Of a stretch of 38,085 bases of DNA, positions 1 to 7,722 are shown piece by piece (the first letter of the stretch is position 1; the number at the start of each line of letters is the position of its first letter). The stretch is from Bacillota bacterium (GTDB lineage: Bacteria; Bacillota; Clostridia; Lachnospirales; Lachnospiraceae), in NCBI GenBank assembly GCA_023441965.1, contig JAEZNB010000084.1, forward strand, positions 1-38,085, written 5' to 3'. Both the position numbers and the translations under genes were made by a program. The notes under the pieces were generated by a model that was not told the DNA's origin, searched no databases, and saw only the letters and a list, made by a program, of their open reading frames with translations.

Positions 1-1200
1 GCCCTGCTGAAGCTGCTGGATAAGCCGGATCGGTATTTTCATGCGCTGCAGTTATTACTGAATTGTGCGGGCATACTGATCGGAATCCTCTATGCTTCCT
101 ATGTGATGGCTGGATTTGATGAGAAGCTGTTGAACAGCAGTACTCATCCGGAGCTCTTCAGGACCGGGTGCTATCTGTTGCTTACGCTTCTGTTGGTCAT
201 CCTTACTACCCTGTTCGGAACGGTATTGCCGGAGAAGATCGCGGCAAAGCATGCGGAAGCCTTATCCTGCCATTCCTTATGGCTGGTGAAGCTTTTCAGC
301 TTTTTCCTGCGGCCTTTTACCTGGATCCTGGAGAAGATCATGAATGTACTTCTCTTTATTTTCGGAGTTAAGCCCTCGGAGTTATTTGATAATGTGACAG
401 AGGAAGCCATCATCTCCATGGTGAATGAGGGCCAGGAGCAGGGGGTCTTCGATGCGGGGGAGGCTGAAATGATTTCAAATATCATTGAGCTGGATGAGAA
501 GGAAGCCCAGGACATTATGACTCATAAGAAGCGGATCGTTGCAGTGAATGCAGAGATGTCGCTGGAAGAAGCGCTTCGCTTCATGCTTTCGGAAAGCTAC
601 TCCAGATACCCCTTATATGAAGGTAACCGGGATAATATCATCGGGGTCCTTCACCTGAAGGATGTAATCGGTGCTTACATATCGGAGGAGACGAAGCATA
701 TGCCTCTGAGTGATATCGCAAGAGAGCCTTACTTTGTACCGGACACACAGAACATTAAGATCCTGTTTCAGGATATGCAGTCCAAGAATATTCATATGGC
801 AATTGTAATTGATGAATACGGTCAGACGGCAGGACTGGTCGCCATGGAGGATTTCCTGGAGGAAATCGTAGGGAATATTCAGGATGAATATGATGAAGAG
901 GAGAGAATGATCCTTACATCCGAGGACGGTAGCTGTGTCGTAAAAGGAGCAATCAGTCTCGATGAGCTGGAGGATGAGCTGAATATTTCATTGAAGCAGG
1001 AGGATTTTGATACCTTAAACGGCTTACTGATCTCCATACTGGATCGTATCCCCATGGATGGCGAGAAGGAAACCCTGGAGTTTGACGGCTATCGCTTTGA
1101 AATTCTGGAGACGAAGAATAAAATGATCGAACAGGTCCGCATCACGAAGCTGTCCCAAGCGGAAGGAGAAGCCTCCGAAGCGGAAGAGGAGCAGGTTTAG
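1..1200 (+). CDS. CNNM/CorC-family (hemolysin C-like) membrane transporter, 5' truncated by window edge
   Basis: The frame is open from the first base, so the gene begins upstream and 399 residues are visible. The first ~105 residues hold hydrophobic stretches typical of the end of a CNNM (DUF21) membrane domain. A CBS pair follows: one repeat contains the SRYPLYEG and IIGVLHLKD segments, the second contains HMAIVIDEYGQTAGLV and MEDFLEEIVG. A CorC_HlyC domain closes the protein (from about DEEERMIL), with an acidic Glu-rich tail. Family members are linked to magnesium or other divalent cation efflux or homeostasis; the old name hemolysin does not mean toxin. The substrate cannot be read from sequence. 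A hairpin-plus-T-run terminator follows 60 bases downstream, so this is the last gene of its transcript. Confidence 0.93.
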   Translation, partial: ALLKLLDKPDRYFHALQLLLNCAGILIGILYASYVMAGFDEKLLNSSTHPELFRTGCYLLLTLLLVILTTLFGTVLPEKIAAKHAEALSCHSLWLVKLFSFFLRPFTWILEKIMNVLLFIFGVKPSELFDNVTEEAIISMVNEGQEQGVFDAGEAEMISNIIELDEKEAQDIMTHKKRIVAVNAEMSLEEALRFMLSESYSRYPLYEGNRDNIIGVLHLKDVIGAYISEETKHMPLSDIAREPYFVPDTQNIKILFQDMQSKNIHMAIVIDEYGQTAGLVAMEDFLEEIVGNIQDEYDEEERMILTSEDGSCVVKGAISLDELEDELNISLKQEDFDTLNGLLISILDRIPMDGEKETLEFDGYRFEILETKNKMIEQVRITKLSQAEGEASEAEEEQV

Positions 1201-1260
1201 GATTAAGAAACAAGAGAATGCACTTGTCATGTACCGAAAGGAGCATGACAGATCTCATAA

Positions 1261-1290
1261 AAAGAACCCGTCCATAAGACGGGTTCTTTT
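1261..1290 (+). terminator. Rho-independent terminator of the CNNM/CorC gene
   Basis: A perfect 12-bp stem AAAGAACCCGTC / GACGGGTTCTTT encloses the loop CATAA and ends in TTTT. It lies about 60 bases after the stop codon at 1200. Confidence 0.9.
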
Positions 1291-1590
1291 GGCATACAAC
1301 TTGGGGGGCTGTATACCACAGCGTATAATAGGGTGGGAGTAGAAAGTGTTTTATCACTGTCTATGCCTTCATTATAAGGTCAATATGTGACCAGAATGTG
1401 AAGGTAATATAAAAAATCATAAAATCATCCTTTGGAAGGAAAGCAGAGCCGGGGGACAAGGAATGAGAATGACAGGGTTTAAGCAGGGCAGTGACAGATG
1501 CATAGAAATATTATTTGGAGAATAGAATAAGGGTGCCTGCACCTTGCGGACAAGCACCCTATCTTCTATCTATAAGTAGGGAGGAGGAGA
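1291..1590. other. Intergenic stretch with one imperfect hairpin
   Basis: No convincing gene was found. The only structure noticed is GGGTGCCTG / CAAGCACCC at 1531-1559, a 9-bp stem with one mismatch and an ~12-base loop, followed by a mixed T-rich run (TATCTTCTATCT). It could be a weak terminator of an unrecognised short transcript. Confidence 0.4.
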
Positions 1591-1662
1591 GTGAAAAATT
1601 CTTATAATCACTTTCTGATTATAGTATATACGGTATTTATGTTCAAAATATGGATAGAATAA
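1591..1662 (+). CDS. Possible 23-residue hydrophobic peptide
   Basis: A GTG start at 1591 is preceded by a very strong GGGAGG (1579-1584, inside GGGAGGAGGAG) at 6-base spacing. The 23 codons encode a short polar head (KNSYNH), then an almost uninterrupted hydrophobic run from FLIIVY to FKIWIE, long enough for one membrane helix. No homologue is recognised. Small single-helix peptides behind strong ribosome binding sites include type I toxins and tiny membrane regulators, but nothing here shows which, and a chance frame is possible. Confidence 0.27.
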   Translation: MKNSYNHFLIIVYTVFMFKIWIE

Positions 1663-1712
1663 AGACATTTTGTTAACAATTTGGTTCAATTTTATGTCAG
1701 CCAGGTACAATT

Positions 1713-1742
1713 TTGTCCACATTTTTCCTTTTCGTGTATAGA
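1713..1742 (+). promoter_or_regulatory. Candidate promoter for the 43-residue gene
   Basis: TTGTCC (1713-1718), an 18-base spacer and TATAGA (1737-1742) would start a transcript near 1749, about 60 bases ahead of the ATG at 1808. A second possible -10 (TATAAT, 1775-1780) lacks a -35. Confidence 0.38.
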
Positions 1743-1807
1743 AGCATGCATGGATGATAAAGTATACCCGCGGTTATAATAAAGTAACAGAGAAAGGATG
1801 TGAGAAC

Positions 1808-1939
1808 ATGAGTAAGCAGGCCTATCAGAAATATCGCAAGGAGAAGGATAAAAGACATATGGGAAAACCCGACAACAGACCTTCAGACCTGGGCAAAGTC
1901 ATTTCGGAGGAAGGAAAGCCCGACAATAGGAAGCATTAA
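1808..1939 (+). CDS. Small basic hypothetical protein (43 residues)
   Basis: The ATG at 1808 has AAAGGATG 7-10 bases upstream; the earlier in-frame ATG at 1754 has no ribosome binding site. The product is highly charged and hydrophilic, with no membrane segment, starting MSKQAYQKYRKEKDKRHMG. The hexapeptide GKPDNR occurs twice, 18 residues apart, near the middle and the C-terminus. No family is recognised. It is followed by a large GC-rich hairpin, which supports a real short transcript. Confidence 0.5.
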   Translation: MSKQAYQKYRKEKDKRHMGKPDNRPSDLGKVISEEGKPDNRKH

Positions 1940-1967
1940 ACGAAGGCTTCAATGAGGGATAAGATAC

Positions 1968-2010
1968 AGGCAGCCTGGGAGTCTGGCCTGATCGGACTGC
2001 CAGGCTGCCT
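1968..2010 (+). terminator. GC-rich hairpin, probable terminator of the small gene
   Basis: A perfect 11-bp stem AGGCAGCCTGG / CCAGGCTGCCT carries an inner AGTC/GACT pairing. There is no T-run after it, so it may be a weak or factor-assisted terminator or a 3' stabilising stem. Confidence 0.55.
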
Positions 2011-2050
2011 CTGATAAAAACGAAACATAACCCCATCGGGAGGATTCGCT

Positions 2051-2059
2051 TGATATAAT
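2051..2059 (+). promoter_or_regulatory. Extended -10 promoter of the YesM/YesN pair
   Basis: TGATATAAT at 2051-2059 is a perfect extended -10 (TG-N-TATAAT) and predicts a start near 2066, leaving the AAGGAG at 2083-2088 intact. An overlapping TTGATA (2050-2055) and TAAAAT (2073-2078) at 17-bp spacing is a second possibility. It would start transcription inside the ribosome binding site and favour the internal ATG at 2128. Confidence 0.55.
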
Positions 2060-2094
2060 TTCTGATATTGTGTAAAATGATGAAGGAGTGACGT

Positions 2095-3927
2095 ATGCGA
2101 ACTGCTTTTAGGAAGCGAGTGAAAATCATGATATTTACCTTCAATAATCTAAAGATCAGAAATAAGCTGCTTTTGATTTACGCCTTCTGTGTCTTTTTGC
2201 CAATCATATTAACGGACGCCATGATCCTGCAGACAGTGAACCTGAACTCAAAGCGGGATAAGGAGAAGGAACTGCAGTATACCATGAATCGTGTGGAGTA
2301 TAACCTAACCGAGACCATTAATGGCTGTATCGGTTTTACCAATAATTTTTATATTGACCGGGCCCTGGATGAGTTCCTGAATAAAAGCTATAGCAGTAAT
2401 CTGTCCTATTATGATGAATACATAAAGCTGTCAAGAGATAATAGATTCAGCTATAATTATAATAACGGTATCTTAAATCAGGTCCTGATCTATGTGGATA
2501 ATGAGACCATCTTAAGCGGAGGCAGGATTGCGAAGCTCTCTCTGATTAAGGAAACCCAATGGTATAAGGACTATAAGGATAGTGGAGAGGATGTCTTTAT
2601 CTATCCTTATTTTGAATGGCAGAAAAGGTATGCCGCAGGCAGCGGTACGCCCAAGACCATCAGTATAATCAGAAAACTGGATTATTATAGAAATGTCGGA
2701 GTCGAGAAGTGCCTGAAGATAGACATTGACTACAGTATGATGCTGCGGGATGTGATGAATGAAAAGGTGGATGCTGTCATATATGTCAGGAATCAGGACT
2801 ATGTCCTTTTCTCAAATCTCTCTACGGAAAGCAGTATGAGGGATTTTATACCGGCCTCCACAGTGGATGAGAGCAAGGTTACAATGTCGACTTCCTTTAA
2901 GGCCGCCAATCAGAGGTGGGAAATTCTGATCCTGTCGGAGGAAACCCCCTTCTGGTCTGTGATTGTTGAGAATAAAGGCTTACTCTGGCTGATCATCATG
3001 AATTTCATCATGCCGTCACTGCTGATTTATATCGTAGGTATCTCCATCAGCAAACGCTTATCCCTTGTGGCGAATTATATGGACAAGGTAAAGAAGGAGC
3101 AGTTTGAAGAGATCAACATCAAGGAGGGTGAGGATGAGATCGGTAAGCTGGTTCAGAGCTATAATCTGATGGTGCGGAAAATAAAGAATCTGATAGAAGT
3201 AGTATTCAAGGGGAATGCAGAGAAGCAAGCCCTGGAGCTCTCTAAGAAGCAGGCGGAGCTAAAGGCTGTCCAGAGTCAGGTGAACCCTCATTTCATGTTC
3301 AACACCCTGGAGACGATACGGATGCGGAGCTTATTAAAGGGGGAAAATGAAACTGCGGATATCATAGGAGAGCTTGCCATCCTCTTCCGTAAGAGCATGA
3401 GCTGGGGTTCGGATTATATTACCATTGAAGAAGAAATGATCTTTGTGGCCAAATATATCAATATCCAGAAATACCGCTTCGGGGATAAAATCAAGTTTTA
3501 TCATTATGTGATGGAGGGCTGTTCGCAATTCATGTTACCCAAGCTGGCCATCGGCACCTTTGTGGAGAATGCCTGCATTCATGGAATTGAGACCACGGTC
3601 AACGACGGAGTCATCTCCTTGACGATCACGAAGAATAAGGATTATCTCTTTATCGAAATTTCGGATAACGGCAGAGGGATTGAGAAGGAGAAGCTGGATC
3701 AGCTGCAATGGATGCTGCAGAATGCTGACAGTAAGATGCTGAATGAAGCCAAGAGTACAGGTATTTTAAATGCCTTCCTAAGGCTGAAGATGTACTGTGA
3801 CGGAAATATCGTATTTGATATTGACAGTAAACTGGAAAAGGGAACAGACATTACCATTCAAATTCCGCTTCAATATGTGGACCCTAAGCAGGTGCAAAAA
3901 AAAGGTGAGGGAGGTAATCTTGGGTGA
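2095..3927 (+). CDS. YesM/LytS-type sensor histidine kinase
   Basis: This membrane kinase (610 residues) would sense an extracellular signal and phosphorylate the next gene's product. TM1 is near residues 25-40 and TM2 near 295-317; the ~250 residues between have the size of an extracellular Cache-like sensor. A HAMP linker and coiled coil lead to a His_kinase/HATPase_c module: H-box NPHFMFNTLE with His399, N-box ENACIHG (Glu491, Asn492) and G-box DNGRG (Asp524). Start chosen for AAGGAG 6 bases upstream of 2095; an alternative is 2128. Its stop overlaps the GTG of the regulator gene by four bases, indicating translational coupling. Family members in Firmicutes usually control nearby carbohydrate transporters, here probably the lipoprotein and permeases at 5761-10268. 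Confidence 0.94.
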   Translation: MRTAFRKRVKIMIFTFNNLKIRNKLLLIYAFCVFLPIILTDAMILQTVNLNSKRDKEKELQYTMNRVEYNLTETINGCIGFTNNFYIDRALDEFLNKSYSSNLSYYDEYIKLSRDNRFSYNYNNGILNQVLIYVDNETILSGGRIAKLSLIKETQWYKDYKDSGEDVFIYPYFEWQKRYAAGSGTPKTISIIRKLDYYRNVGVEKCLKIDIDYSMMLRDVMNEKVDAVIYVRNQDYVLFSNLSTESSMRDFIPASTVDESKVTMSTSFKAANQRWEILILSEETPFWSVIVENKGLLWLIIMNFIMPSLLIYIVGISISKRLSLVANYMDKVKKEQFEEINIKEGEDEIGKLVQSYNLMVRKIKNLIEVVFKGNAEKQALELSKKQAELKAVQSQVNPHFMFNTLETIRMRSLLKGENETADIIGELAILFRKSMSWGSDYITIEEEMIFVAKYINIQKYRFGDKIKFYHYVMEGCSQFMLPKLAIGTFVENACIHGIETTVNDGVISLTITKNKDYLFIEISDNGRGIEKEKLDQLQWMLQNADSKMLNEAKSTGILNAFLRLKMYCDGNIVFDIDSKLEKGTDITIQIPLQYVDPKQVQKKGEGGNLG

Positions 3928-5522
3928 TAAAGGTGTTAATAGCAGACGATGAGCCCTATATCCGTCAGGGACTCAAGATATTGATCAACTGGGAGCAATA
4001 CGGTTATGAGGTCTGTGGGGAGGCTTCCAACGGTTACGAAGCTGTGGAGCTGATAAAACAGACAGAGTTTGATTTAGTGATAACAGACATCAAGATGCCA
4101 CAGATGGATGGATTGGAACTGATCGAATATACGAGGAAGCATATCTCCAAGGAGATCAGATTTATCATCCTAAGCGGCTTTTATGAGTTTGAATATGCCA
4201 AAAAGGCAATCCGCTATGATGTGGCCGATTATATCCTGAAACCGGTTCAGAAGGAGGAGCTGATCCGGGTACTTGAGGATTATAAGGAGCAGTATTATCA
4301 GCAGATCGAAAGCCAAAGAATTAGGGAAATATCAGAAAAGATCGTCTTTGACCGTCATTTATCCCTCTTGATTTCAGGTAAGCAGAATGAGGATGGTATC
4401 AATTATATCAGCAGCTATCTGATTGATACCGAGCAGTTAAGATACATCAGTATCGAATATGACAGCATATCCGATCGCTTTCGCGCTCTGTCGAAGGAGG
4501 ATAAGCTAAAAGAGCTGAATCTTCTATATGACAATTTAAAATCCTATCTGGGAGAGCACTGGTATCATGCCTTTATGGAGGTTGGCAGGCAGGAGAATGT
4601 GTATGGGGTTGGCTTTATCTATGTGAAAAGACTTGCCGAACTGGCAGGGGTCACAGAAAGGGCCTATATCTCAGAGCTTTATGCAGTAATCGCAGGTAAA
4701 TTGAATTACCGTATCATTATCCTGATCGGTCAAAAGGTGGACCATATCAGTATGATATCGGAATCCTATAAGTCTGCAACCATTGCCAAAAGCTTTCAGC
4801 AGTTCTCCAATGAGCAGGATATCGCTTATTATGATGAAGTAAAGCAAATGCCGGTCGGTAAAAACCTTGTAAATAAGGAAATGATGGATGAGCTGATCCG
4901 TTCCATAGAAGAAAATGATACGGAAGAAATCAGCCGAAAGATAGAGGTAATCTACAATCATTTTAAGGAAATGGTCACAGAGCCCGGAATGATCAAGATT
5001 AACCTGGATTATCTGCTCTTCAGCCTGATCAGCCTGGCCAAGTCTCTGGATCCTGATTTTGAGCAGGAGGAGGTCTATAAGCTGATCAGCCAGGGAGGCT
5101 ATGAGCAATTTGAGGTAAGGGGAAGTGTCATGCATTTTAAGGAGTTTGCCCTGGAATTCTCAAATTACCTGGCCCAGGTCAGGCAGCATGCCTTTGGTGG
5201 TGTTCTGACAGAGGTGGAGAAGGAAATTACTGAGCATTATATGGACAATCTTAGCCTAAAATCCTTAAGTGAGAAATATTTTATCAACAGTGCCTATCTG
5301 GGACAGATTTTTAAGAAGCAGTATGGGATATCCTTTAAGGATTATCTGAATAATTACCGGATCGACCGGGCTGCGGAATTATTGATCCGCAGCGATGAGA
5401 AGATTTATCTGATCGCAAATGCCGTAGGCTTTAATAATACCGATTATTTTATCAGTAAATTTGTACAACTGAAGGGGATTACCCCACTGCAGTACAGGAA
5501 GCAAAGACTCAACCGTAAGTGA
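3924..5522 (+). CDS. YesN-type AraC-family response regulator
   Basis: The product (532 residues) begins with a receiver domain: acidic pair Asp8/Asp9, phospho-acceptor Asp55 in VITDIKMP, and the conserved Lys in YILKPV. A middle region of ~280 residues without obvious signature is followed by two AraC helix-turn-helix motifs at about residues 425-530 (LSLKSLSEKYFINSAYLGQIF and YLIANAVGFNNTDYFISKF). The start is a GTG at 3924 with GGAGG nine bases upstream, overlapping the kinase stop (GTGA). It should be phosphorylated by that kinase and activate transcription, most likely of the sugar transporter operon starting at 5761, whose upstream gap of 238 bases leaves room for operators. Confidence 0.94.
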   Translation: MIKVLIADDEPYIRQGLKILINWEQYGYEVCGEASNGYEAVELIKQTEFDLVITDIKMPQMDGLELIEYTRKHISKEIRFIILSGFYEFEYAKKAIRYDVADYILKPVQKEELIRVLEDYKEQYYQQIESQRIREISEKIVFDRHLSLLISGKQNEDGINYISSYLIDTEQLRYISIEYDSISDRFRALSKEDKLKELNLLYDNLKSYLGEHWYHAFMEVGRQENVYGVGFIYVKRLAELAGVTERAYISELYAVIAGKLNYRIIILIGQKVDHISMISESYKSATIAKSFQQFSNEQDIAYYDEVKQMPVGKNLVNKEMMDELIRSIEENDTEEISRKIEVIYNHFKEMVTEPGMIKINLDYLLFSLISLAKSLDPDFEQEEVYKLISQGGYEQFEVRGSVMHFKEFALEFSNYLAQVRQHAFGGVLTEVEKEITEHYMDNLSLKSLSEKYFINSAYLGQIFKKQYGISFKDYLNNYRIDRAAELLIRSDEKIYLIANAVGFNNTDYFISKFVQLKGITPLQYRKQRLNRK

Positions 5523-5669
5523 TTCTACTAGCCCAAAGTACGGTTTTCTAAGGATTTTCCGCATGGGGGATGGGATAAGCCAAAATATTAGTATTGGTAA
5601 TAATTACTGATGTTATACGAATTATTCATCTTAAATATAATTATTTATATTTCTTCTATACTTTATCCG

Positions 5670-5698
5670 TTGAGGGCATTGTGCAATAATGATAAAAT
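5670..5698 (+). promoter_or_regulatory. Sigma-A-type promoter of the binding-protein operon
   Basis: TTGAGG (5670-5675), 17 bases and TAAAAT (5693-5698) lie 62 bases before the ATG of the lipoprotein gene. The AT-rich stretch upstream (5590-5665) is the likely place for regulator binding. Confidence 0.6.
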
Positions 5699-5760
5699 TA
5701 GGATAGCTATTTCATGTATATCTATGCAGAATTAGCAAAAAAGTATAGGGAGGAAATATC

Positions 5761-7509
5761 ATGAAAAGATTCAGATCATTGATTGCCATCGTTATGGTAA
5801 TCGCAATGTTCGGTGCCCTTATGGTAGGCTGTGGCAAGAAGAATGACGATGCGGCCGGCGATAAGCCTGCGGCAACGAAAGCACCTGCTGCTGACTCAGG
5901 AAGCAAGGACACTCCTGCTGATCCAGGTACAACATCCGGTGAAATTAAAATGTTCACGATGTTCAACGCAGTTCCTGGAACAGAGGTTCCGGACGACAAC
6001 AGATTATTAAAGAAAATTGCTGAGCTTACCGGCGCTTGGGCAAAGGTAACCTGGTTAACAGGTCAGACAGCAGACGAGAGAATCGGCGTTATGATCGCCA
6101 GCGGTGAGTATCCTGACTTTATCACAGGTTCCACCGGTTCCGCAGCTTTATTAGAGGCTGGCGCATTAATCCCGATCGATCAGTACTGGGATAACTATCC
6201 TAACATTAAGAACTACTTATCCGAGCAGGAATGGAACAGAACCAGACAGAAGGATGGACACATCTACTGGGTTCCTCAGTTCGGTATTATCCAGGGTAAG
6301 GATACAGCAACCTATCACTGGGATGAAGCATTCTGGATTCAGAAGGACGTTCTGATCTGGGCTGGCTTCCCTGATATCAGAACCATGGATCAGTATTTTG
6401 ACACAATTAAGGCTTATTTAGATGCACATCCGAAGACAGAAGACGGTCAGGATACCGTGGGCTTCTCCATGAGCTCCGAAGACTGGAGATATTTCGGTGT
6501 CGAGAATCCTCCGTTATTCTTAACAGGTTACCCGAACGACGGCGCTTGCGCAGTTGATCCTGATACAGTAACCGCTTTAGATTATAACACATTCCCTGAA
6601 GCTAAGGTTTACTATCAGAGAATGAACAAGGCTTTCAATGATGGCTTAGTACATCCTGAGACCTACACCATGTCCTATGACCAGTACATCTCCCTGTTAT
6701 CCACAGGTAGAGTATTAGGTACTCTGGATCAGATGTGGAACTTCAACACAGCACAGGAAGCTCTTATTACACAGGGTAAGGTTGGCAAAACCTATGTTCC
6801 CCTGCCCATCACCATCGATGGAAAGATCACAGACAGATGGCACAGCCCTTCCGCACTTGACGTATCCAACGGTTTAGCAATCACAACCAGCTGTAAGGAT
6901 ATCGAAGGCGCTATGAAGTTCATGAATGACCTGCTTGATCCTCAGATTATGGTATTAAGATACTGGGGTGAAGAAGGCGTTGATTACATGGTTGGAGCTG
7001 ATGGAGTATTCTACAAGACTCCTGAGCAGAGAGCTAACTATGATAACAGTGACTGGGTAACTCAGAATCTTGTAAATCAGGCATATGCTTACTTCCCTCA
7101 TTTCGAAGGACAGTTAGCTGATGGTGTCAACTCTCAGGATCCTAAGTGCCAGCCGAACGAGTTCTATGAGACCTTATATGATGTTGAGAAGGAACTGCTT
7201 GCAGGCTATGGCTACAAGACCTTCTTAGACTTCTTAAGCAATGACGTAGTAGAAAATGAGCCTTGGTATCCTATGTGGTCTTACACCAACAACTGGACCA
7301 ACGATACCGATTACGGCGCAGCAAGAGCAAAGATGACAGAGCTGAAGCATGAGTGGTTACCGAAGGCTATGATGGCTCCCGCTGACCAGTTCGATCAGAT
7401 CTGGGATGATTATATGGAAGTCTACAGAACTGAGGTAGATATCGATGCTTACCTGGATGAGTTAACTGCTGAAGCAAGAAGAAGGCAGGCAATTGCTCTT
7501 GGTCAGTAA
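5761..7509 (+). CDS. Extracellular sugar-binding lipoprotein (LipO-like family 1 solute-binding protein)
   Basis: The 582-residue protein captures a ligand outside the cell for the permeases downstream. It has a lipoprotein signal peptide ending VGC with lipid-modified Cys24, then a Gly/Pro/Asp/Lys-rich linker (residues 25-60), then a large binding domain rich in Trp and Tyr, as in carbohydrate- or oligosaccharide-binding members of this LplA/LipO-like group. AGGGAGG stands seven bases before the ATG. Codon use differs from the neighbouring genes: Leu is often TTA and Pro CCT, whereas flanking genes favour CTG and CCG, consistent with very high expression. A stem-loop follows at 7597-7638. 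The ligand is not identifiable; an oligosaccharide is the usual case when paired with LplB/YtcP permeases. Confidence 0.93.
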   Translation: MKRFRSLIAIVMVIAMFGALMVGCGKKNDDAAGDKPAATKAPAADSGSKDTPADPGTTSGEIKMFTMFNAVPGTEVPDDNRLLKKIAELTGAWAKVTWLTGQTADERIGVMIASGEYPDFITGSTGSAALLEAGALIPIDQYWDNYPNIKNYLSEQEWNRTRQKDGHIYWVPQFGIIQGKDTATYHWDEAFWIQKDVLIWAGFPDIRTMDQYFDTIKAYLDAHPKTEDGQDTVGFSMSSEDWRYFGVENPPLFLTGYPNDGACAVDPDTVTALDYNTFPEAKVYYQRMNKAFNDGLVHPETYTMSYDQYISLLSTGRVLGTLDQMWNFNTAQEALITQGKVGKTYVPLPITIDGKITDRWHSPSALDVSNGLAITTSCKDIEGAMKFMNDLLDPQIMVLRYWGEEGVDYMVGADGVFYKTPEQRANYDNSDWVTQNLVNQAYAYFPHFEGQLADGVNSQDPKCQPNEFYETLYDVEKELLAGYGYKTFLDFLSNDVVENEPWYPMWSYTNNWTNDTDYGAARAKMTELKHEWLPKAMMAPADQFDQIWDDYMEVYRTEVDIDAYLDELTAEARRRQAIALGQ

Positions 7510-7596
7510 TATATCGAAGTATAATACATTTGTAGACGAAGCATTTATGCAACTGTAATACAAAGGTATTAGGATAGGCTGCACCTATCAGATATA

Positions 7597-7638
7597 GGGG
7601 TGTCTTAAATCAGGCATATAGGCCATTTAAGGCACCCC
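7597..7638 (+). other. Intercistronic stem-loop between lipoprotein and permease genes
   Basis: A 14-bp stem GGGGTGTCTTAAAT / ATTTAAGGCACCCC (one G-U pair) with a 14-base loop sits about 87 bases after the lipoprotein stop. It is followed by an A-rich rather than T-rich run, so it fits a 3' stabilising or processing element better than a full terminator. Confidence 0.65.
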
Positions 7639-7722
7639 CTTAAAAAGAAAAGCAAGGGCTTACGAAAGTCCAAGATTGATGAAGAATATGATATGAAAAG
7701 AAGTGAGACTGGAGGCACTTGT

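Noticed and set aside
4671..5135. 154-codon minus-strand frame opposite the first regulator
   Set aside because: Antisense to a well-defined response regulator, with no start signals of its own.
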